A stretch of 64,000 bases of DNA from Myroides sp. 1354. GTDB lineage: Bacteria > Bacteroidota > Bacteroidia > Flavobacteriales > Flavobacteriaceae. Location: contig NZ_JACAGN010000004.1 of assembly GCF_030324495.1 (NCBI RefSeq), positions 124,001-188,000 on the forward strand. Reading direction: 5' to 3'. The notes under the pieces are model-generated. The model had not been told where the DNA came from and searched no databases. It worked only from the letters and a program-made list of their open reading frames with translations. The position numbers and the translations under genes are program-made. Below, one piece after another: positions 16,756-26,757 of this stretch. Every line of letters starts with the position of its first letter. Position 1 is the first letter of the stretch.

Positions 16756-17448
16756 ATGCAGCAATCATTTTTAGGCCGACTATTACATTTAGCAGATCCA
16801 ACTTTACCCATAGGAGGCTATACGCATTCAAATGGGTTAGAAACCTACGTTCAAATAGGCAAGGTGTATGACAAAGCATCGGCAGATCAGTATGTAAGAC
16901 ACTATTTGTGGTACAATTTAAAGTATAATGATGCGGCTTTAATGAAATTAGCCTATGAGGCAACGATAGTGGCTCAATTAGAGGATTTAATACTCTTAGA
17001 TCAAGAGTGTAATGCACTAAAAGCGCCAATGGAAATTCGTTTAGCTAGTCAAAAATTAGGCTTGCGTCTCTATAAAATATTCAGTCGCTATCACCAAGAA
17101 AATTCCCTTGTTCAAGCCTGGGGAAATCACATAAAAAGCAAAGCGGTATATAATCATTATTGTATTATGTATGGATTTTTTGCGGCTATTATGAAAATTC
17201 CACTCGTAGAGGCGATGCATGCCTTCTACTACAATGCAGCGATAGGAGTTGTAACCAATGCCGTCAAACTCGTGCCTTTAGGACAATTGGACGGACAGGA
17301 TATTTTATATGAATTACACGATGATTTACTTCAGTTGAGTGAGGAATCGCTCCAAATGGACCGCAGTCTCATTGGATTGTGTACAATTGGTTTTGACATT
17401 CGCTCCATGCAACACGAGCGATTGTATTCCAGACTTTATTTATCCTAA
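16756..17448 (+). CDS. ureF: urease accessory protein UreF
   Basis: A 230-residue, mostly helical UreF. It has the family start LLHLADPTLPIGGYTHSNGL and YNHYCIMYGFFAA in the middle. UreF forms a complex with UreD (UreH) that recruits the UreG dimer and gates nickel delivery to apo-urease. The gene starts 2 bp after ureE and ends 18 bp before ureG. Confidence 0.95.
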   Translation: MQQSFLGRLLHLADPTLPIGGYTHSNGLETYVQIGKVYDKASADQYVRHYLWYNLKYNDAALMKLAYEATIVAQLEDLILLDQECNALKAPMEIRLASQKLGLRLYKIFSRYHQENSLVQAWGNHIKSKAVYNHYCIMYGFFAAIMKIPLVEAMHAFYYNAAIGVVTNAVKLVPLGQLDGQDILYELHDDLLQLSEESLQMDRSLIGLCTIGFDIRSMQHERLYSRLYLS

Positions 17449-17466
17449 TTTAAAAACAAGACTATT

Positions 17467-18105
17467 ATGGAAACTAGAAAATACGTAAAAATTGGCGTTG
17501 GAGGACCCGTAGGTTCGGGAAAAACAGCCTTATTAGAACGCTTGAGTCGTCGCTTATTAAACGAATATGACTTAGCGGTTATCACGAATGATATTTACAC
17601 CAAAGAAGATGCTGAATTTATGGCGAAGAACAGTCTTCTAGATCGCGATCGCATCATTGGTGTGGAAACAGGAGGATGTCCGCATACAGCAATCCGCGAA
17701 GATGCCAGTATGAATTTAGAAGCGGTAGAAGAACTCGCCAATCGATTTCCTGATTTAGAGTTGATTCTCATCGAAAGTGGAGGAGATAACTTATCTTCTA
17801 CCTATAGTCCTGATTTAGCTGACATTACCATCTTTGTTATTGATGTTGCCGAAGGCGAAAAAATTCCGAGAAAAGGGGGACCTGCTATTACACGTTCTGA
17901 CTTATTACTCATTAATAAAATAGATTTAGCCCCCTATGTTGGCGCAGATTTGGGTGTGATGGAAAGTGATGCTAGACGCATGCGCAAAGAAGCTCCTTTT
18001 CTTTTCTCTAATTTAAAAACGGGAGAAGGGTTAGAAGAAATTGTCGGATGGATCAAAAAATACGCTTTATTAGAAGATATTGATGAACCGAATTTAGTGC
18101 GATAA
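17467..18105 (+). CDS. ureG: urease accessory GTPase UreG
   Basis: A 212-residue SIMIBI GTPase related to HypB. The P-loop is GGPVGSGKT at 12-20 and the nickel-binding Cys71-Pro72-His73 motif lies in [13 protein letters not shown]. Switch element [18 protein letters not shown] is intact. It couples GTP hydrolysis to nickel insertion with UreD and UreF. ureD starts 1 bp after its stop. Confidence 0.98.
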   Translation: METRKYVKIGVGGPVGSGKTALLERLSRRLLNEYDLAVITNDIYTKEDAEFMAKNSLLDRDRIIGVETGGCPHTAIREDASMNLEAVEELANRFPDLELILIESGGDNLSSTYSPDLADITIFVIDVAEGEKIPRKGGPAITRSDLLLINKIDLAPYVGADLGVMESDARRMRKEAPFLFSNLKTGEGLEEIVGWIKKYALLEDIDEPNLVR

Positions 18106-18106
18106 T

Positions 18107-18898
18107 ATGGTCTCTTCTTTAGAAATTAAAATTGAACAACGCCAAGGTAAATCCTATCTCAAAGATGCCTATGTTACCCCCCCTTTTCGCATTGTTCCTG
18201 TGGGACAATACAAAAAGGATAAAGCCGCTTATTTGATGATTATGAGTTCTTCCCCAGGCTTGTTGGATAATGACGAACATTGCATTGAGATACACTTAGC
18301 TGAAAATACCAAATTACAATTGCAAACGCAAGCATATCAGCGCCTCTTTCATATGAAAAACAAATCGACGCAAACGACTGTTATACATATGGAAAAGGGA
18401 AGTGTTTTTGCCTATGTTCCTCATCCTGTAGTGCCTCAACGTGCTTCAACCTTTATCAGTAAAAATACCGTGCAATTAAAAGAAGATTGTCATTTTTTAC
18501 TATCAGATATTATTACTTGTGGACGAAAATTATCAGGAGAAGAGTTTGAATATCACCATTTTCAGAATCTCACTGCATTATACAAAGAAGGAAAACTTAT
18601 CGTTAAAGATAATGTCTTGTTGCAACCAGAGCGAATGCCCTTACAAGGTTTGGGAATTTTAGAAGGATATACCCATCAAGGAACATTAATCTATTATAAT
18701 ACAGCAAAAATAGCGGTACAAGACTATATTGATTTTTTTTATGAACAATATGGTGAAATGGAAGCGATTGCCTTTGGAATTAGTGCTGTTGAAGGAGATG
18801 GTTTTATGGTTCGTGTCTTAGGGCAAGGAGCAGAGAAACTCTTTAGTATTTTTCAATCCATTCAACAGAAACTTTGGGATGAATTAATGTTAGCCTGA
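18107..18898 (+). CDS. ureD: urease accessory protein UreD/UreH
   Basis: A 263-residue UreD/UreH scaffold protein of beta-rich fold. Family motifs include SSPGLLDNDEHCIEIHLAEN, the TQAYQRLF segment and DIITCGRKLSGEEFEYHHFQ. It binds urease directly and, with UreF, tunnels nickel from UreG. Position directly after ureG agrees with a ureEFGD order. Confidence 0.95.
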   Translation: MVSSLEIKIEQRQGKSYLKDAYVTPPFRIVPVGQYKKDKAAYLMIMSSSPGLLDNDEHCIEIHLAENTKLQLQTQAYQRLFHMKNKSTQTTVIHMEKGSVFAYVPHPVVPQRASTFISKNTVQLKEDCHFLLSDIITCGRKLSGEEFEYHHFQNLTALYKEGKLIVKDNVLLQPERMPLQGLGILEGYTHQGTLIYYNTAKIAVQDYIDFFYEQYGEMEAIAFGISAVEGDGFMVRVLGQGAEKLFSIFQSIQQKLWDELMLA

Positions 18899-18918
18899 AA
18901 AAACGAAAAGAAAAAATA

Positions 18919-19839
18919 ATGAAAGCACTTCTTGTTCACTGTTTTAATGCCTTTTTTAAAGGGTTTGGGCAAATTATGTTACAGGCAAATTCTATGACTG
19001 GAATTTTGTTTCTAGCTGCCATCTATTATGATTCAACAGATATGGCCCTAGCAGCTTCTTTGAGCAATGTAGTGGCTATTTTAACAGCAAAAATACTGAA
19101 ATACGAGCAAGATGATATAGAAAGTGGCAAGTATGGTTTTAACCCTTGTTTAATAGCTATCGCACTAATGTTTTATTTTCAGCCTAGTCTGTGGGTTTAT
19201 CTAATGATGATAATTTCTTCTGTTTGCTCAACGATACTGATGCACTGGACCATGAAACGCGAATTACCTGCATATACGTTCCCCTTTATTATCTTCACTT
19301 GGATATCTCTATTTGTTTTAAGTATTCCAAATTTAGCTATTCGCTCAGTGCCGGAACATTTTGTAGATATTGAGGAATTAGATGATTTTTTAATTCAAGG
19401 ACATGCTTTTGGACAAGTACTCTTTCAGGGAAGTTTTGTCGCTGGTGTTGTTTTCTTTTTAGGCGTTTTTATTAGTCGACCCATACAAGCCTTATATGGG
19501 TTTGTTGCAGTCATTGTCAGTGTGTATATTTCGCACAGCAATCACGCTTCCAATGCCTTGATTAATGAAGGGGTATTTAGCTTTAATGCTGTACTTTGTG
19601 GAATTGCTATGGGAGAAGATAAAGTACGCGCAGGTATGTATGTATTAATTAGTGTGATTATTTCTACTTATTTTGATATCTTCATGATTCAATATGGATG
19701 GACTACCTTAACTTTTCCTTTTGTATTTGCCATGTGGGTAATGTACCCTATTAAACGATTAGACAAATGGATTGTAAATAAACTAGAAGAATTAGGTTTT
19801 AATAGCCTGTGGAATAAACTATTTCACACGAAAGAATAA
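18919..19839 (+). CDS. urea transporter (UT/Yut family)
   Basis: A 306-residue inner-membrane protein with about eight to ten hydrophobic segments and two internal halves. Hallmarks of the UT family are GQIMLQANSMTGILFLAAI near the start, YGFNPCLIAIAL, LPAYTFPFIIFTWI, and the second-half repeat GVFSFNAVLCGIAM. It would form a urea-selective channel that feeds UreABC. It is 20 bp downstream of ureD and the last gene of the urease operon. Confidence 0.93.
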   Translation: MKALLVHCFNAFFKGFGQIMLQANSMTGILFLAAIYYDSTDMALAASLSNVVAILTAKILKYEQDDIESGKYGFNPCLIAIALMFYFQPSLWVYLMMIISSVCSTILMHWTMKRELPAYTFPFIIFTWISLFVLSIPNLAIRSVPEHFVDIEELDDFLIQGHAFGQVLFQGSFVAGVVFFLGVFISRPIQALYGFVAVIVSVYISHSNHASNALINEGVFSFNAVLCGIAMGEDKVRAGMYVLISVIISTYFDIFMIQYGWTTLTFPFVFAMWVMYPIKRLDKWIVNKLEELGFNSLWNKLFHTKE

Positions 19840-19911
19840 AAAATTAGTTCTTTTCCTCTTATAGTATTACATTTATTTTATAAACATTGTTTTATTTTTT
19901 TTGGATTCAAG

Positions 19912-20799
19912 ATGTCAAAACCTTCTATTGAAATATTAAACAACTATCAATATAAAAAGTTGTTTTTGCCTCACCTGAATGATACTTATTTAAAAAACGA
20001 GAGTAAAATACAAGTCTATCGTTTAGAAGATTATTTGAGAGGTATCTTAATGCCTGTGATTCCCTATCGCACGACGTTCAATTTTTTGATTTTGTTGACC
20101 CAGGGAGACATGACACAATATTTAGATAGTGGTGCCTATACCTTGGTCAAAAATGAAATCATTAATGTCAAAAATGGCAATATTACAGCTACCTTATCTA
20201 TTTCTGATGATATACAAGGTTATTTTGTTGTTTATGAAAATGAAGTAATTACAGATATTTCACTTGGGGCCAATGATTTAAAGTTCTTCACAATGAATCC
20301 TTATGTCAAGTTAAATGATATCAATGCCAATTGGGTGAGTAGAACACTTGATTTATTAGAAGAAGAGAGTTTGAGTGAGCAGCGCGACATTGAAATTTGT
20401 ATTACGTTATTAGAGACTGTATTGATGAAGGTTATTCGTGTGGATATGGAGAAAAAAACACCCATGAGCAGACAATTAGATATTGCTTTTCGCTTTAGAG
20501 AATTGGTGCAAAAATTTCACATTGACCACAAAAATGTACTATTCTACGCAAACTTATTACACATCTCCGAGAACTATTTAAATAAATGTGTAAAAGAAGC
20601 CACAAATAAACCACCCAAACAGTGGATTAATGAAATCAGTATTTTACACAGCCAGATTTTATTGCAGGATAAAACAAGGGATATCGCAGGAATTGCCTTT
20701 GAATTAAAATACAATTCCCCTTCGTATTTTACGCGTTTGTTTAAAAAAACAACGGGGTATTCACCTAGTGATTATCGTCGACATAAATTTCTTTTGTAA
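19912..20799 (+). CDS. AraC family transcriptional regulator
   Basis: A 295-residue regulator with a cupin-like N-terminal domain and a C-terminal AraC HTH region at about 190-293 (LLHISENYLNKCVKEATNKPPKQW, then AGIAFELKYNSPSYFTRLFKKTTGYSPSDYR). It lies 72 bp downstream of the urea transporter on the same strand. It could control the urease operon or be unrelated; the sequence does not decide. Confidence 0.88.
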   Translation: MSKPSIEILNNYQYKKLFLPHLNDTYLKNESKIQVYRLEDYLRGILMPVIPYRTTFNFLILLTQGDMTQYLDSGAYTLVKNEIINVKNGNITATLSISDDIQGYFVVYENEVITDISLGANDLKFFTMNPYVKLNDINANWVSRTLDLLEEESLSEQRDIEICITLLETVLMKVIRVDMEKKTPMSRQLDIAFRFRELVQKFHIDHKNVLFYANLLHISENYLNKCVKEATNKPPKQWINEISILHSQILLQDKTRDIAGIAFELKYNSPSYFTRLFKKTTGYSPSDYRRHKFLL

Positions 20800-20945
20800 T
20801 TAGGCTTAAAATAGCTGCTTTTAGGACTCATTAGATCCAGCTTAAATCCTTGGTAGTAATCATTATATTCTTTGCTTGTAACTCAAAGTATTTGATGGTG
20901 TTGTTTTGAAAAATTTCATTAATTTTAACAACTAACATGATATCA

Positions 20946-20990
20946 ATTCTTCAGCGTGAAACTTCTTGGTATGACAACGTTCTGAAGAAT
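20946..20990. repeat. spaced inverted repeat
   Basis: Nine-base arms attcttcag (20946-20954) and ctgaagaat (20982-20990) enclose 27 bases. It lies between the AraC gene and the DUF1801 gene with no clear T-run; it may be a structured RNA end or a small repeat. Confidence 0.3.
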
Positions 20991-21094
20991 CTCATTTTAT
21001 AAAGATTACCTATAGTGAAAAAAACTCATTTACTTTGTTGATGGGTTATATCATACTAAAAAACACTTATAATCTAAATTAGAACAAGAAATTT

Positions 21095-21550
21095 ATGAAA
21101 GCAGTAGGAAGTACAGTAGAGGAGATTTTATCTCACATACCTGCGGAGCGTGCACAAGCTTTTACAAAATTACACCAGACAATTGTCAATAATTTGCCTG
21201 AGGGATTTGAAGCTGCTATTAGTTACGGCGGATTGGGTTATGTGATTCCACATCGTATATATCCAGCAGGTTATCATTGTAAACCAATTGAACCCTTGCC
21301 TTTTGCTGGTTTAGCTTCTCAAAAAAACTCCATCAATTTTTACCATATGGGTATCTATTCTGATCCTGCTTTATTGGAGTGGTTTGTGTCTGAATATCCC
21401 AAACACAGCAAACAAAAATTGGACATGGGTAAAAGTTGTATTCGCTTTAAAAAGCTAGAAGAAATTCCCTATGATTTAATAGGAGAATTGATGCAAAAAA
21501 TGAGTGCAGAACAATGGATAGGTTTGTATGAAAGTAAATTAAAAAAATAA
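21095..21550 (+). CDS. DUF1801 (YdhG-like) domain protein
   Basis: A 151-residue soluble protein with the DUF1801 pattern: a start like GSTVEEILSHIPAERAQAFT, then ISYGGLGYVIPHRIYPAGYH, SINFYHMGIY and CIRFKKLEEIPYDLI. The family is small, cytoplasmic and uncharacterised, with a fold resembling a frataxin-like alpha/beta sandwich. It stands alone and shares a bidirectional terminator with the efflux operon. Confidence 0.85.
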   Translation: MKAVGSTVEEILSHIPAERAQAFTKLHQTIVNNLPEGFEAAISYGGLGYVIPHRIYPAGYHCKPIEPLPFAGLASQKNSINFYHMGIYSDPALLEWFVSEYPKHSKQKLDMGKSCIRFKKLEEIPYDLIGELMQKMSAEQWIGLYESKLKK

Positions 21551-21564
21551 TAATCTACAATAAA

Positions 21565-21590
21565 AAAAGAGCCCATAAGGGGCTCTTTTC
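21565..21590. terminator. bidirectional terminator
   Basis: Perfect 7-bp GC-rich stem (21568-21574 and 21580-21586) with A-run upstream and T-run downstream, between convergent genes. Confidence 0.8.
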
Positions 21591-21596
21591 TATTTA

Positions 21597-23171
21597 TTAA
21601 TGTCCAGCTCCAGCGATAATTTTACCAGCGCCTTTCTTAATTAAAATTAAAATAAAAGGAATACAAATCAAGAAAAGTACCCCTAAAAACATAAATACAT
21701 CCATATAGGTTAGAACTGTTGCTTGTTTTGTCACTCCTAAATCCAATAGGGTATAGGCTTTTTGCAAGGCCTCATCTGCAGTAAATCCCTTGGCAATAAA
21801 GCTCTGTTGTAGCGCAGCCACGCGATTTTGCACTTCTAAAGAGGCAGAGTCCAAATGACTAACTAAAGCCAATCGATGGTTAACGGTCCAACGTGAAATA
21901 AAAGTTGTAATTAAGGCAATCCCAAAAGACCCACCTAACTGACGCATCATTCCTGTAAATGCAGCACCTTCACCAATCTGCTTGTTTCTCAAGTTTGATA
22001 AAGAGAGGGTTGTAATCGGTACAAATAACAAACCTAATCCTACACCTCGTACAACCAAAGGCCAAAAGAAGTGTTCACTTCCTGTATCGGGTGTTAAAAT
22101 ATTATGTGCCCAAAAACTGTAGACAAAGAATACTAGAAATCCAGTAGCTACTAAGTATTTAGGTGGTACACCACGTTGTAACATTCGCGCAATCAAAGGC
22201 ATCATCAAGGCTGTCATCAAAGAACTAGGGACCAATAACATTCCTGCATCTGTAGCGGTCCATCCTAGGATGGATTGGGTATAAATGGGAATAATAAAAG
22301 TTGAACCATATAATCCAAAACCTAAAATAAAGGACAATACCGTACCAATAGCCAAATTAGAATCTTTGAGCACACGTAAGTTTACAATGGGTTTTTCACA
22401 GGTTAATTCTCTCCAAATAAAAAAGAAAAATCCCAATACAGAAGAAATAGATAAGGTTAAGATTGTTGAGTTCTCAAACCAATCGTCTTGCTGTCCGTGT
22501 TCTAATACATATTGTAAAGAGCCAACCGCTATAGCTAGTAAAATAATACCTAAAAAATCAACTTCATTTAATTTACTTTTCTCTGCATACCTCGGACTTT
22601 TTACATAGAGTAGGGTAAGTACAGTGGCTAAAATTCCAATGGGTACATTGATATAAAATATAAAGGGCCAGGAATAATTATCAATAATATATCCTCCTAA
22701 TGGTGGACCTAAAGTTGGACCAACGATTACTCCCATACCGTAAATGGCTTGTGCGACCCCTCTTTTCTCAACAGGATAACTTTCTGTAATTATCGTTTGT
22801 GAGGTAACTAATAAAGCTCCACCACCTAAACCTTGAATAAAACGAAAGAGAATAATTTCCCATAAAGTAGTAGAATATCCACATAAGAAGGAAGCTACGG
22901 TAAAGATAATAATCGAAGCGGCAAAATAATTGCGTCTTCCAAACTGTTGGGAGAGCCAACTCGTCATTGGCACTACAATTACATTGGCAATGGCATAGGC
23001 CGTTACCACCCAGGCAATATCAGTTAAGGAAACACCGATACTTCCTTTCATATCATTCATGGCTACATTGACGATTGTGGTATCCACAATTTCCAATAGC
23101 GCACAAAGAATAGCTGTAACAGTAATGATGATGCGACGATAGCCGTGCTCTACTAAGCTTTCTTCACTCAT
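21597..23171 (-). CDS. emrB: EmrB/QacA-type MFS multidrug efflux permease (DHA2)
   Basis: A 524-residue inner-membrane drug:proton antiporter with about 14 hydrophobic segments. The DHA2 motifs are visible: DTTIVNVAM in the first helix, SQQFGRRNYF as motif A, and GVIVGPTLGPPLGGYI as motif C. With the HlyD-type adaptor and TolC-type channel encoded just upstream it would export hydrophobic drugs across both membranes. It is the last gene of a TetR-controlled operon, 11 bp after the adaptor gene. Confidence 0.94.
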   Translation of the reverse strand: MSEESLVEHGYRRIIITVTAILCALLEIVDTTIVNVAMNDMKGSIGVSLTDIAWVVTAYAIANVIVVPMTSWLSQQFGRRNYFAASIIIFTVASFLCGYSTTLWEIILFRFIQGLGGGALLVTSQTIITESYPVEKRGVAQAIYGMGVIVGPTLGPPLGGYIIDNYSWPFIFYINVPIGILATVLTLLYVKSPRYAEKSKLNEVDFLGIILLAIAVGSLQYVLEHGQQDDWFENSTILTLSISSVLGFFFFIWRELTCEKPIVNLRVLKDSNLAIGTVLSFILGFGLYGSTFIIPIYTQSILGWTATDAGMLLVPSSLMTALMMPLIARMLQRGVPPKYLVATGFLVFFVYSFWAHNILTPDTGSEHFFWPLVVRGVGLGLLFVPITTLSLSNLRNKQIGEGAAFTGMMRQLGGSFGIALITTFISRWTVNHRLALVSHLDSASLEVQNRVAALQQSFIAKGFTADEALQKAYTLLDLGVTKQATVLTYMDVFMFLGVLFLICIPFILILIKKGAGKIIAGAGH

Positions 23172-23182
23172 AGTTGTCTTGT

Positions 23183-24328
23183 TTATCGTCCGCTTTTAAT
23201 ATTGACATCGATATCCGCATTCATCCCAGGTTTAACGTAGACTAACATCTCGTCATCTGGATTGGTAAACGTGATTTTTACCGGAATACGCTGTACCGTT
23301 TTAACAAAGTTCCCTGAGGCATTATCGGGTGGCAATAGTGCAAACTTAGCACCCGTAGCTGGAGACATTGAATTGATAACTCCTTCGAATTTGTGCTTAG
23401 GAAAAGCATCTACCTTAATACTCACTGATTGTCCTTCGCGCATATATTGCATTTGCGTTTCTTTGAAATTGGCAACTACCCAAATATTATTCTTCTGTAC
23501 AGTATTAAACAAACCTTGTCCAGGCTGAATTAATTGCCCAGCTTGAAGATTAATTTTAGATACTTGCCCATCCTCTTTGGCTGTAATTACAGTATAAGAC
23601 CAATACAATTCCGCATGATCTAAATTAGCCTTCGCTTGATCAACCATTGCTTTTGCAGCATCAATTTGAGAAGTAGAAGCCACCGCTTGTGATTTGCTAA
23701 CATTCACTTGTTGAGCAACAGCATGAGCTTGTTTTTCAACTGCTTTTAATTGCTCTTGTAGAACAACTACCTGTTTTTCAGCCGTTTCTTTAGCCGCTAA
23801 AGCTTGTTCATATTGTTGTTTCGTAATGGATTGCGTTTGATACAAACGATTGTAACGTTCATAGTCATTTGTTGCTCTCCACAATTGTGTTTTTGCTGCA
23901 TCAATATTTGCCTGAGCCGTTGCTACATTGGCTTGTGCTGTGGAAGCTCCTGCTTGGGAAGAAAGAATAGTGGATTGACTTGTGTTTCCTCCAGCCTCAG
24001 CAACTGCTAATTGACTCAATGCGGCCTGATAATTTGCCTTAGCTTGTTGTACCTGAATCGCATATTCCGTATCATCTAAACGAATAAGTGTATCTCCTTT
24101 TTTAACGATTTGATTATCTTGAATATAAATATTCTTAATATAACCAGGTATCTTAGATACAACAGGGGTAATTTTCGTTTCAATTTGGGCATCATCCGTT
24201 GTTTCATGTGCCATTGAATGAATGTATTTATATATACCGTATCCACCTCCTAAAACGACGATAACCGCTAAAGCAACAATGAATTTTTTATTTAACGGTT
24301 TTTTATAAGCTGTTTGATTTGTTTCCAT
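23183..24328 (-). CDS. emrA: HlyD/EmrA-family membrane fusion protein
   Basis: A 381-residue periplasmic adaptor anchored by one N-terminal transmembrane helix (about 15-33). The lipoyl-like halves flank a long Ala/Gln-rich coiled-coil hairpin at about 75-230, followed by a beta-barrel segment with TVQKNNIWVVANFKETQM and FPKHKFEGVINSMSPATGA. It bridges EmrB to the outer-membrane channel. Its ATG follows the TolC-type gene's TAA with no gap. Confidence 0.93.
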   Translation of the reverse strand: METNQTAYKKPLNKKFIVALAVIVVLGGGYGIYKYIHSMAHETTDDAQIETKITPVVSKIPGYIKNIYIQDNQIVKKGDTLIRLDDTEYAIQVQQAKANYQAALSQLAVAEAGGNTSQSTILSSQAGASTAQANVATAQANIDAAKTQLWRATNDYERYNRLYQTQSITKQQYEQALAAKETAEKQVVVLQEQLKAVEKQAHAVAQQVNVSKSQAVASTSQIDAAKAMVDQAKANLDHAELYWSYTVITAKEDGQVSKINLQAGQLIQPGQGLFNTVQKNNIWVVANFKETQMQYMREGQSVSIKVDAFPKHKFEGVINSMSPATGAKFALLPPDNASGNFVKTVQRIPVKITFTNPDDEMLVYVKPGMNADIDVNIKSGR

Positions 24329-25645
24329 TTAATTTTTTGCTTGTAAATTCTCGATTAATTTTCCTGTTTTATACGCGTATTGATAAAGCGTCAACGTTTC
24401 ATCTGCCTCTCCTAACATGGTGTCAATCTGCGCTTGTAACTGTTGTACATCCGCTTCTAATAGATGATCCGTATCTGTTAAACCATTGTCGTACTTATCT
24501 TTTACAATGCGATAGTTCTCATTGGCCTGAATCAGAGCTTTCGCTAAAACGACATTCTTTTTTAAAGCCAATTCATAGGCATTGTAAGCTTCTTCAATTT
24601 CAACTTTAGCTAAATCTTCAACAAGCTGTACTTGGTAGTCTACTTCTGTTTTTTTTGCTTTTGCTTTGTTAACCTCTGTACTGTTTTTGAACAGTTGAGT
24701 TAAATCGTATTTTATTCCAATTCCCACACTAGTAGCATTGGTTATATCCACAACCTTATCTAACTGTATGGCTGAATAACCTGCGGTTAGACCAATAGAA
24801 GGAAAAAAGTTCCCTCTTGCCATTTTGATTGCTGTATGCGCAATCTCCTCCATCTTTTGAGCACCTTGAACATCTTTACGCGAAGAAAGATCATCTGTCT
24901 TGGTCGGAAAAATAGCTACAGCTTGTACTTTTTCGGCCAAAATAGTTTCGCTCTCATCCAAATCAAGCAAAACTTTTAAGCGCGTAGTAATATTCTTTTG
25001 TGTGTTCTTCGTTTCTTCCAAAGACAGCTCTACATTCGACTCTTGTAATTGGGTGCGTAAATAATCATTTCTCGCAATTATTCCCTCTGCTAAAAACTGT
25101 TCAAAATCAAGCGTACGCTGATGGGCACGCTTTAAATTCTCTGTCAATAACGCAATAGATTGTTGGGTTTTATACAGTGCAAAATATAAGTTAATCGTTT
25201 GATATACTACATTTTCTGTAGTGGATGCTTCCGTTAACTGAGCTAAGGCATAGTATTGTTTACTCTGTGTTACCGCATTGGTAATCTTAAAACCACTAAA
25301 CAAAGGAAGGTTCGCTTTTGCCTGTGCAAGCATTAAATGCTCTGGTTTTACTTGAGGCATTTGTTTTTCTTCAGAAGAAGAAGATAAAGGTACTTTTAGG
25401 TTGATGTCAGTACCATCAAAAAGGCGGTTATAGGTTCCAGATACTTCTAATTCGGGATAACGCATATTTTGCGCGCTGTGAATTTGAAGTCTAGAGGCTT
25501 CTGTACTTGCTTTTACTTTTTTTATTTCTTTGCCATTTTTTAAACTTAACGCTATGGCCTGCTCTAAGGTGAGTGGAGTAGGGGTCTGCGCGAAAATTTG
25601 ACAAACAAACAAGGAAGCAAGTAAGACGTAATTACTTCTGTTCAT
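24329..25645 (-). CDS. TolC family outer-membrane efflux protein
   Basis: A 438-residue outer-membrane factor. It has a signal peptide of about 19 residues ending in FAQ and the two-fold TolC repeat (LTLEQAIALSLKNGKEIKK at the start; YNAYELALKKNVVLAKALIQ before the second hairpin). It would form the trimeric exit duct for the EmrAB pump. Its start overlaps the end of the TetR gene by 14 bp. Confidence 0.92.
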   Translation of the reverse strand: MNRSNYVLLASLFVCQIFAQTPTPLTLEQAIALSLKNGKEIKKVKASTEASRLQIHSAQNMRYPELEVSGTYNRLFDGTDINLKVPLSSSSEEKQMPQVKPEHLMLAQAKANLPLFSGFKITNAVTQSKQYYALAQLTEASTTENVVYQTINLYFALYKTQQSIALLTENLKRAHQRTLDFEQFLAEGIIARNDYLRTQLQESNVELSLEETKNTQKNITTRLKVLLDLDESETILAEKVQAVAIFPTKTDDLSSRKDVQGAQKMEEIAHTAIKMARGNFFPSIGLTAGYSAIQLDKVVDITNATSVGIGIKYDLTQLFKNSTEVNKAKAKKTEVDYQVQLVEDLAKVEIEEAYNAYELALKKNVVLAKALIQANENYRIVKDKYDNGLTDTDHLLEADVQQLQAQIDTMLGEADETLTLYQYAYKTGKLIENLQAKN

Positions 25646-26264
25646 TGTAGATTAGTATTGATTTAAATGATTGAATTAAATAAGGATATATCTCTTCTTT
25701 GATATATAAACCATAGGCTTGATGATCAGAAAGACTCCAATAATCCGAAAGCATATGTTCATGATGAATCAAATAACTGATGATTCCCATCGCGAAGATT
25801 ACAAAAACAATAGGGTCTGGTTTAGCTCCAAACAATCCCATTGCATAACCTTCTTCTATAAATTGATTTATATTTTGAAGAATTTCTCGTTTGAGTAAGG
25901 TAATTCCTTCAGAAATAGCAGGTTGATTCTCTTTACGAGTCAATTGATTCATTAATAAAATGTGGAAATCTGAGTTTTGAAGCTGTACTGCCATCATATG
26001 TTCAACGAAAGCTAACAACTTTTCCATCGGATCAAGTTCTACATTACCCGTTAAATCCACCAATTTTTCTCGTGTTCGCGTTAATCGAATTTCAAAAAGA
26101 GCACCAACCATGGCACTTTTTGAACCAAAATAGTAATTAACCATGGCAACATTAATTCCAGCTGCTTTAGAGATATCGCGTATACTTGTCCCATCAATTC
26201 CCTTTTGAGAAAATAATTCTTCTGCTATAAGTAGAATCTCCTTTTGCTTGTCATTCAATGCCAT
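25632..26264 (-). CDS. TetR family transcriptional repressor of the efflux operon
   Basis: A 210-residue regulator. The N-terminal HTH is clear (ILLIAEELFSQKGIDGTSIRD, then AGINVAMVNYYFGSKSAM) and the C-terminal ligand domain is all helical. It heads the efflux operon with overlapping TolC gene, so it probably represses its own operon and is released by a pump substrate. An upstream ATG at 26288 is possible, but the shorter start MALNDKQKEIL fits the family better and frees a palindrome upstream. Confidence 0.9.
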   Translation of the reverse strand: MALNDKQKEILLIAEELFSQKGIDGTSIRDISKAAGINVAMVNYYFGSKSAMVGALFEIRLTRTREKLVDLTGNVELDPMEKLLAFVEHMMAVQLQNSDFHILLMNQLTRKENQPAISEGITLLKREILQNINQFIEEGYAMGLFGAKPDPIVFVIFAMGIISYLIHHEHMLSDYWSLSDHQAYGLYIKEEIYPYLIQSFKSILIYNEQK

Positions 26265-26265
26265 A

Positions 26266-26308
26266 TTAAACGTTTTTGTTGCGTACAAAATTAAACAAAC
26301 GTTTAATT
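26266..26308. promoter_or_regulatory. TetR operator candidates
   Basis: A perfect inverted repeat AATTAAAC-AAAC-GTTTAATT (26289-26308) lies 24 bp upstream of the TetR start, and a second AAACGTTT palindrome lies at 26268-26275. Two similar palindromes next to a TetR gene are typical of autoregulation. Confidence 0.6.
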
Positions 26309-26757
26309 GAATTTTACATTTTATTCATTTTTTTTCAAATAAAATGAATTTAACCTACTTAAAGATATGATTCAATGCATTTAATATAATTATAAGTTTT
26401 TGATTTTCTGTAAATTAGAAGTTTTAGGTATAATACGTAAGTTCCAAAAAACAGATTCCATGCAAATGGGTTTAATCTGATTACTAAGAGCATTGGATTA
26501 TAATTGTATACTTATTCCAAGTAAAATATTTTATTATTTTGGAAAAAGGGTCATTAAGGATTAAAAGGAGGACTTTTTATCCTACTATAGTTATACCTGT
26601 TTTAACCATGCTAGAGTACCTAAGGTCTCCTCATGCTGTTTTTACTGTAAAGCGTCGTATGTTCTTAAAAGAAAAAGTTTTAATCCTAAAATAATGCATA
26701 AAAAAAAGACCTAGATGAAGCATCTAAGTCTTTTTTTTATGCATTTAACATTTTAAA
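26309..26757. other. intergenic region without a gene
   Basis: AT-rich sequence between the efflux operon promoter and the 3' end of the next minus-strand gene. Apart from the terminator at 26702-26738 I see no ORF or recognisable RNA in it. Confidence 0.5.
26702..26738 (-). terminator. intrinsic terminator
   Basis: Hairpin with arms containing gac-tagatg and catcta-gtc separated by 3 bases, one mismatch, flanked by an A-run and a T-run; it follows the minus-strand gene at 26758. Confidence 0.7.

Noticed and set aside
22285-22608. Plus-strand ORFs inside the efflux genes and similar shadows in ureC, hypB and others
   Set aside because: They lie opposite or within well-supported genes and lack any motif.
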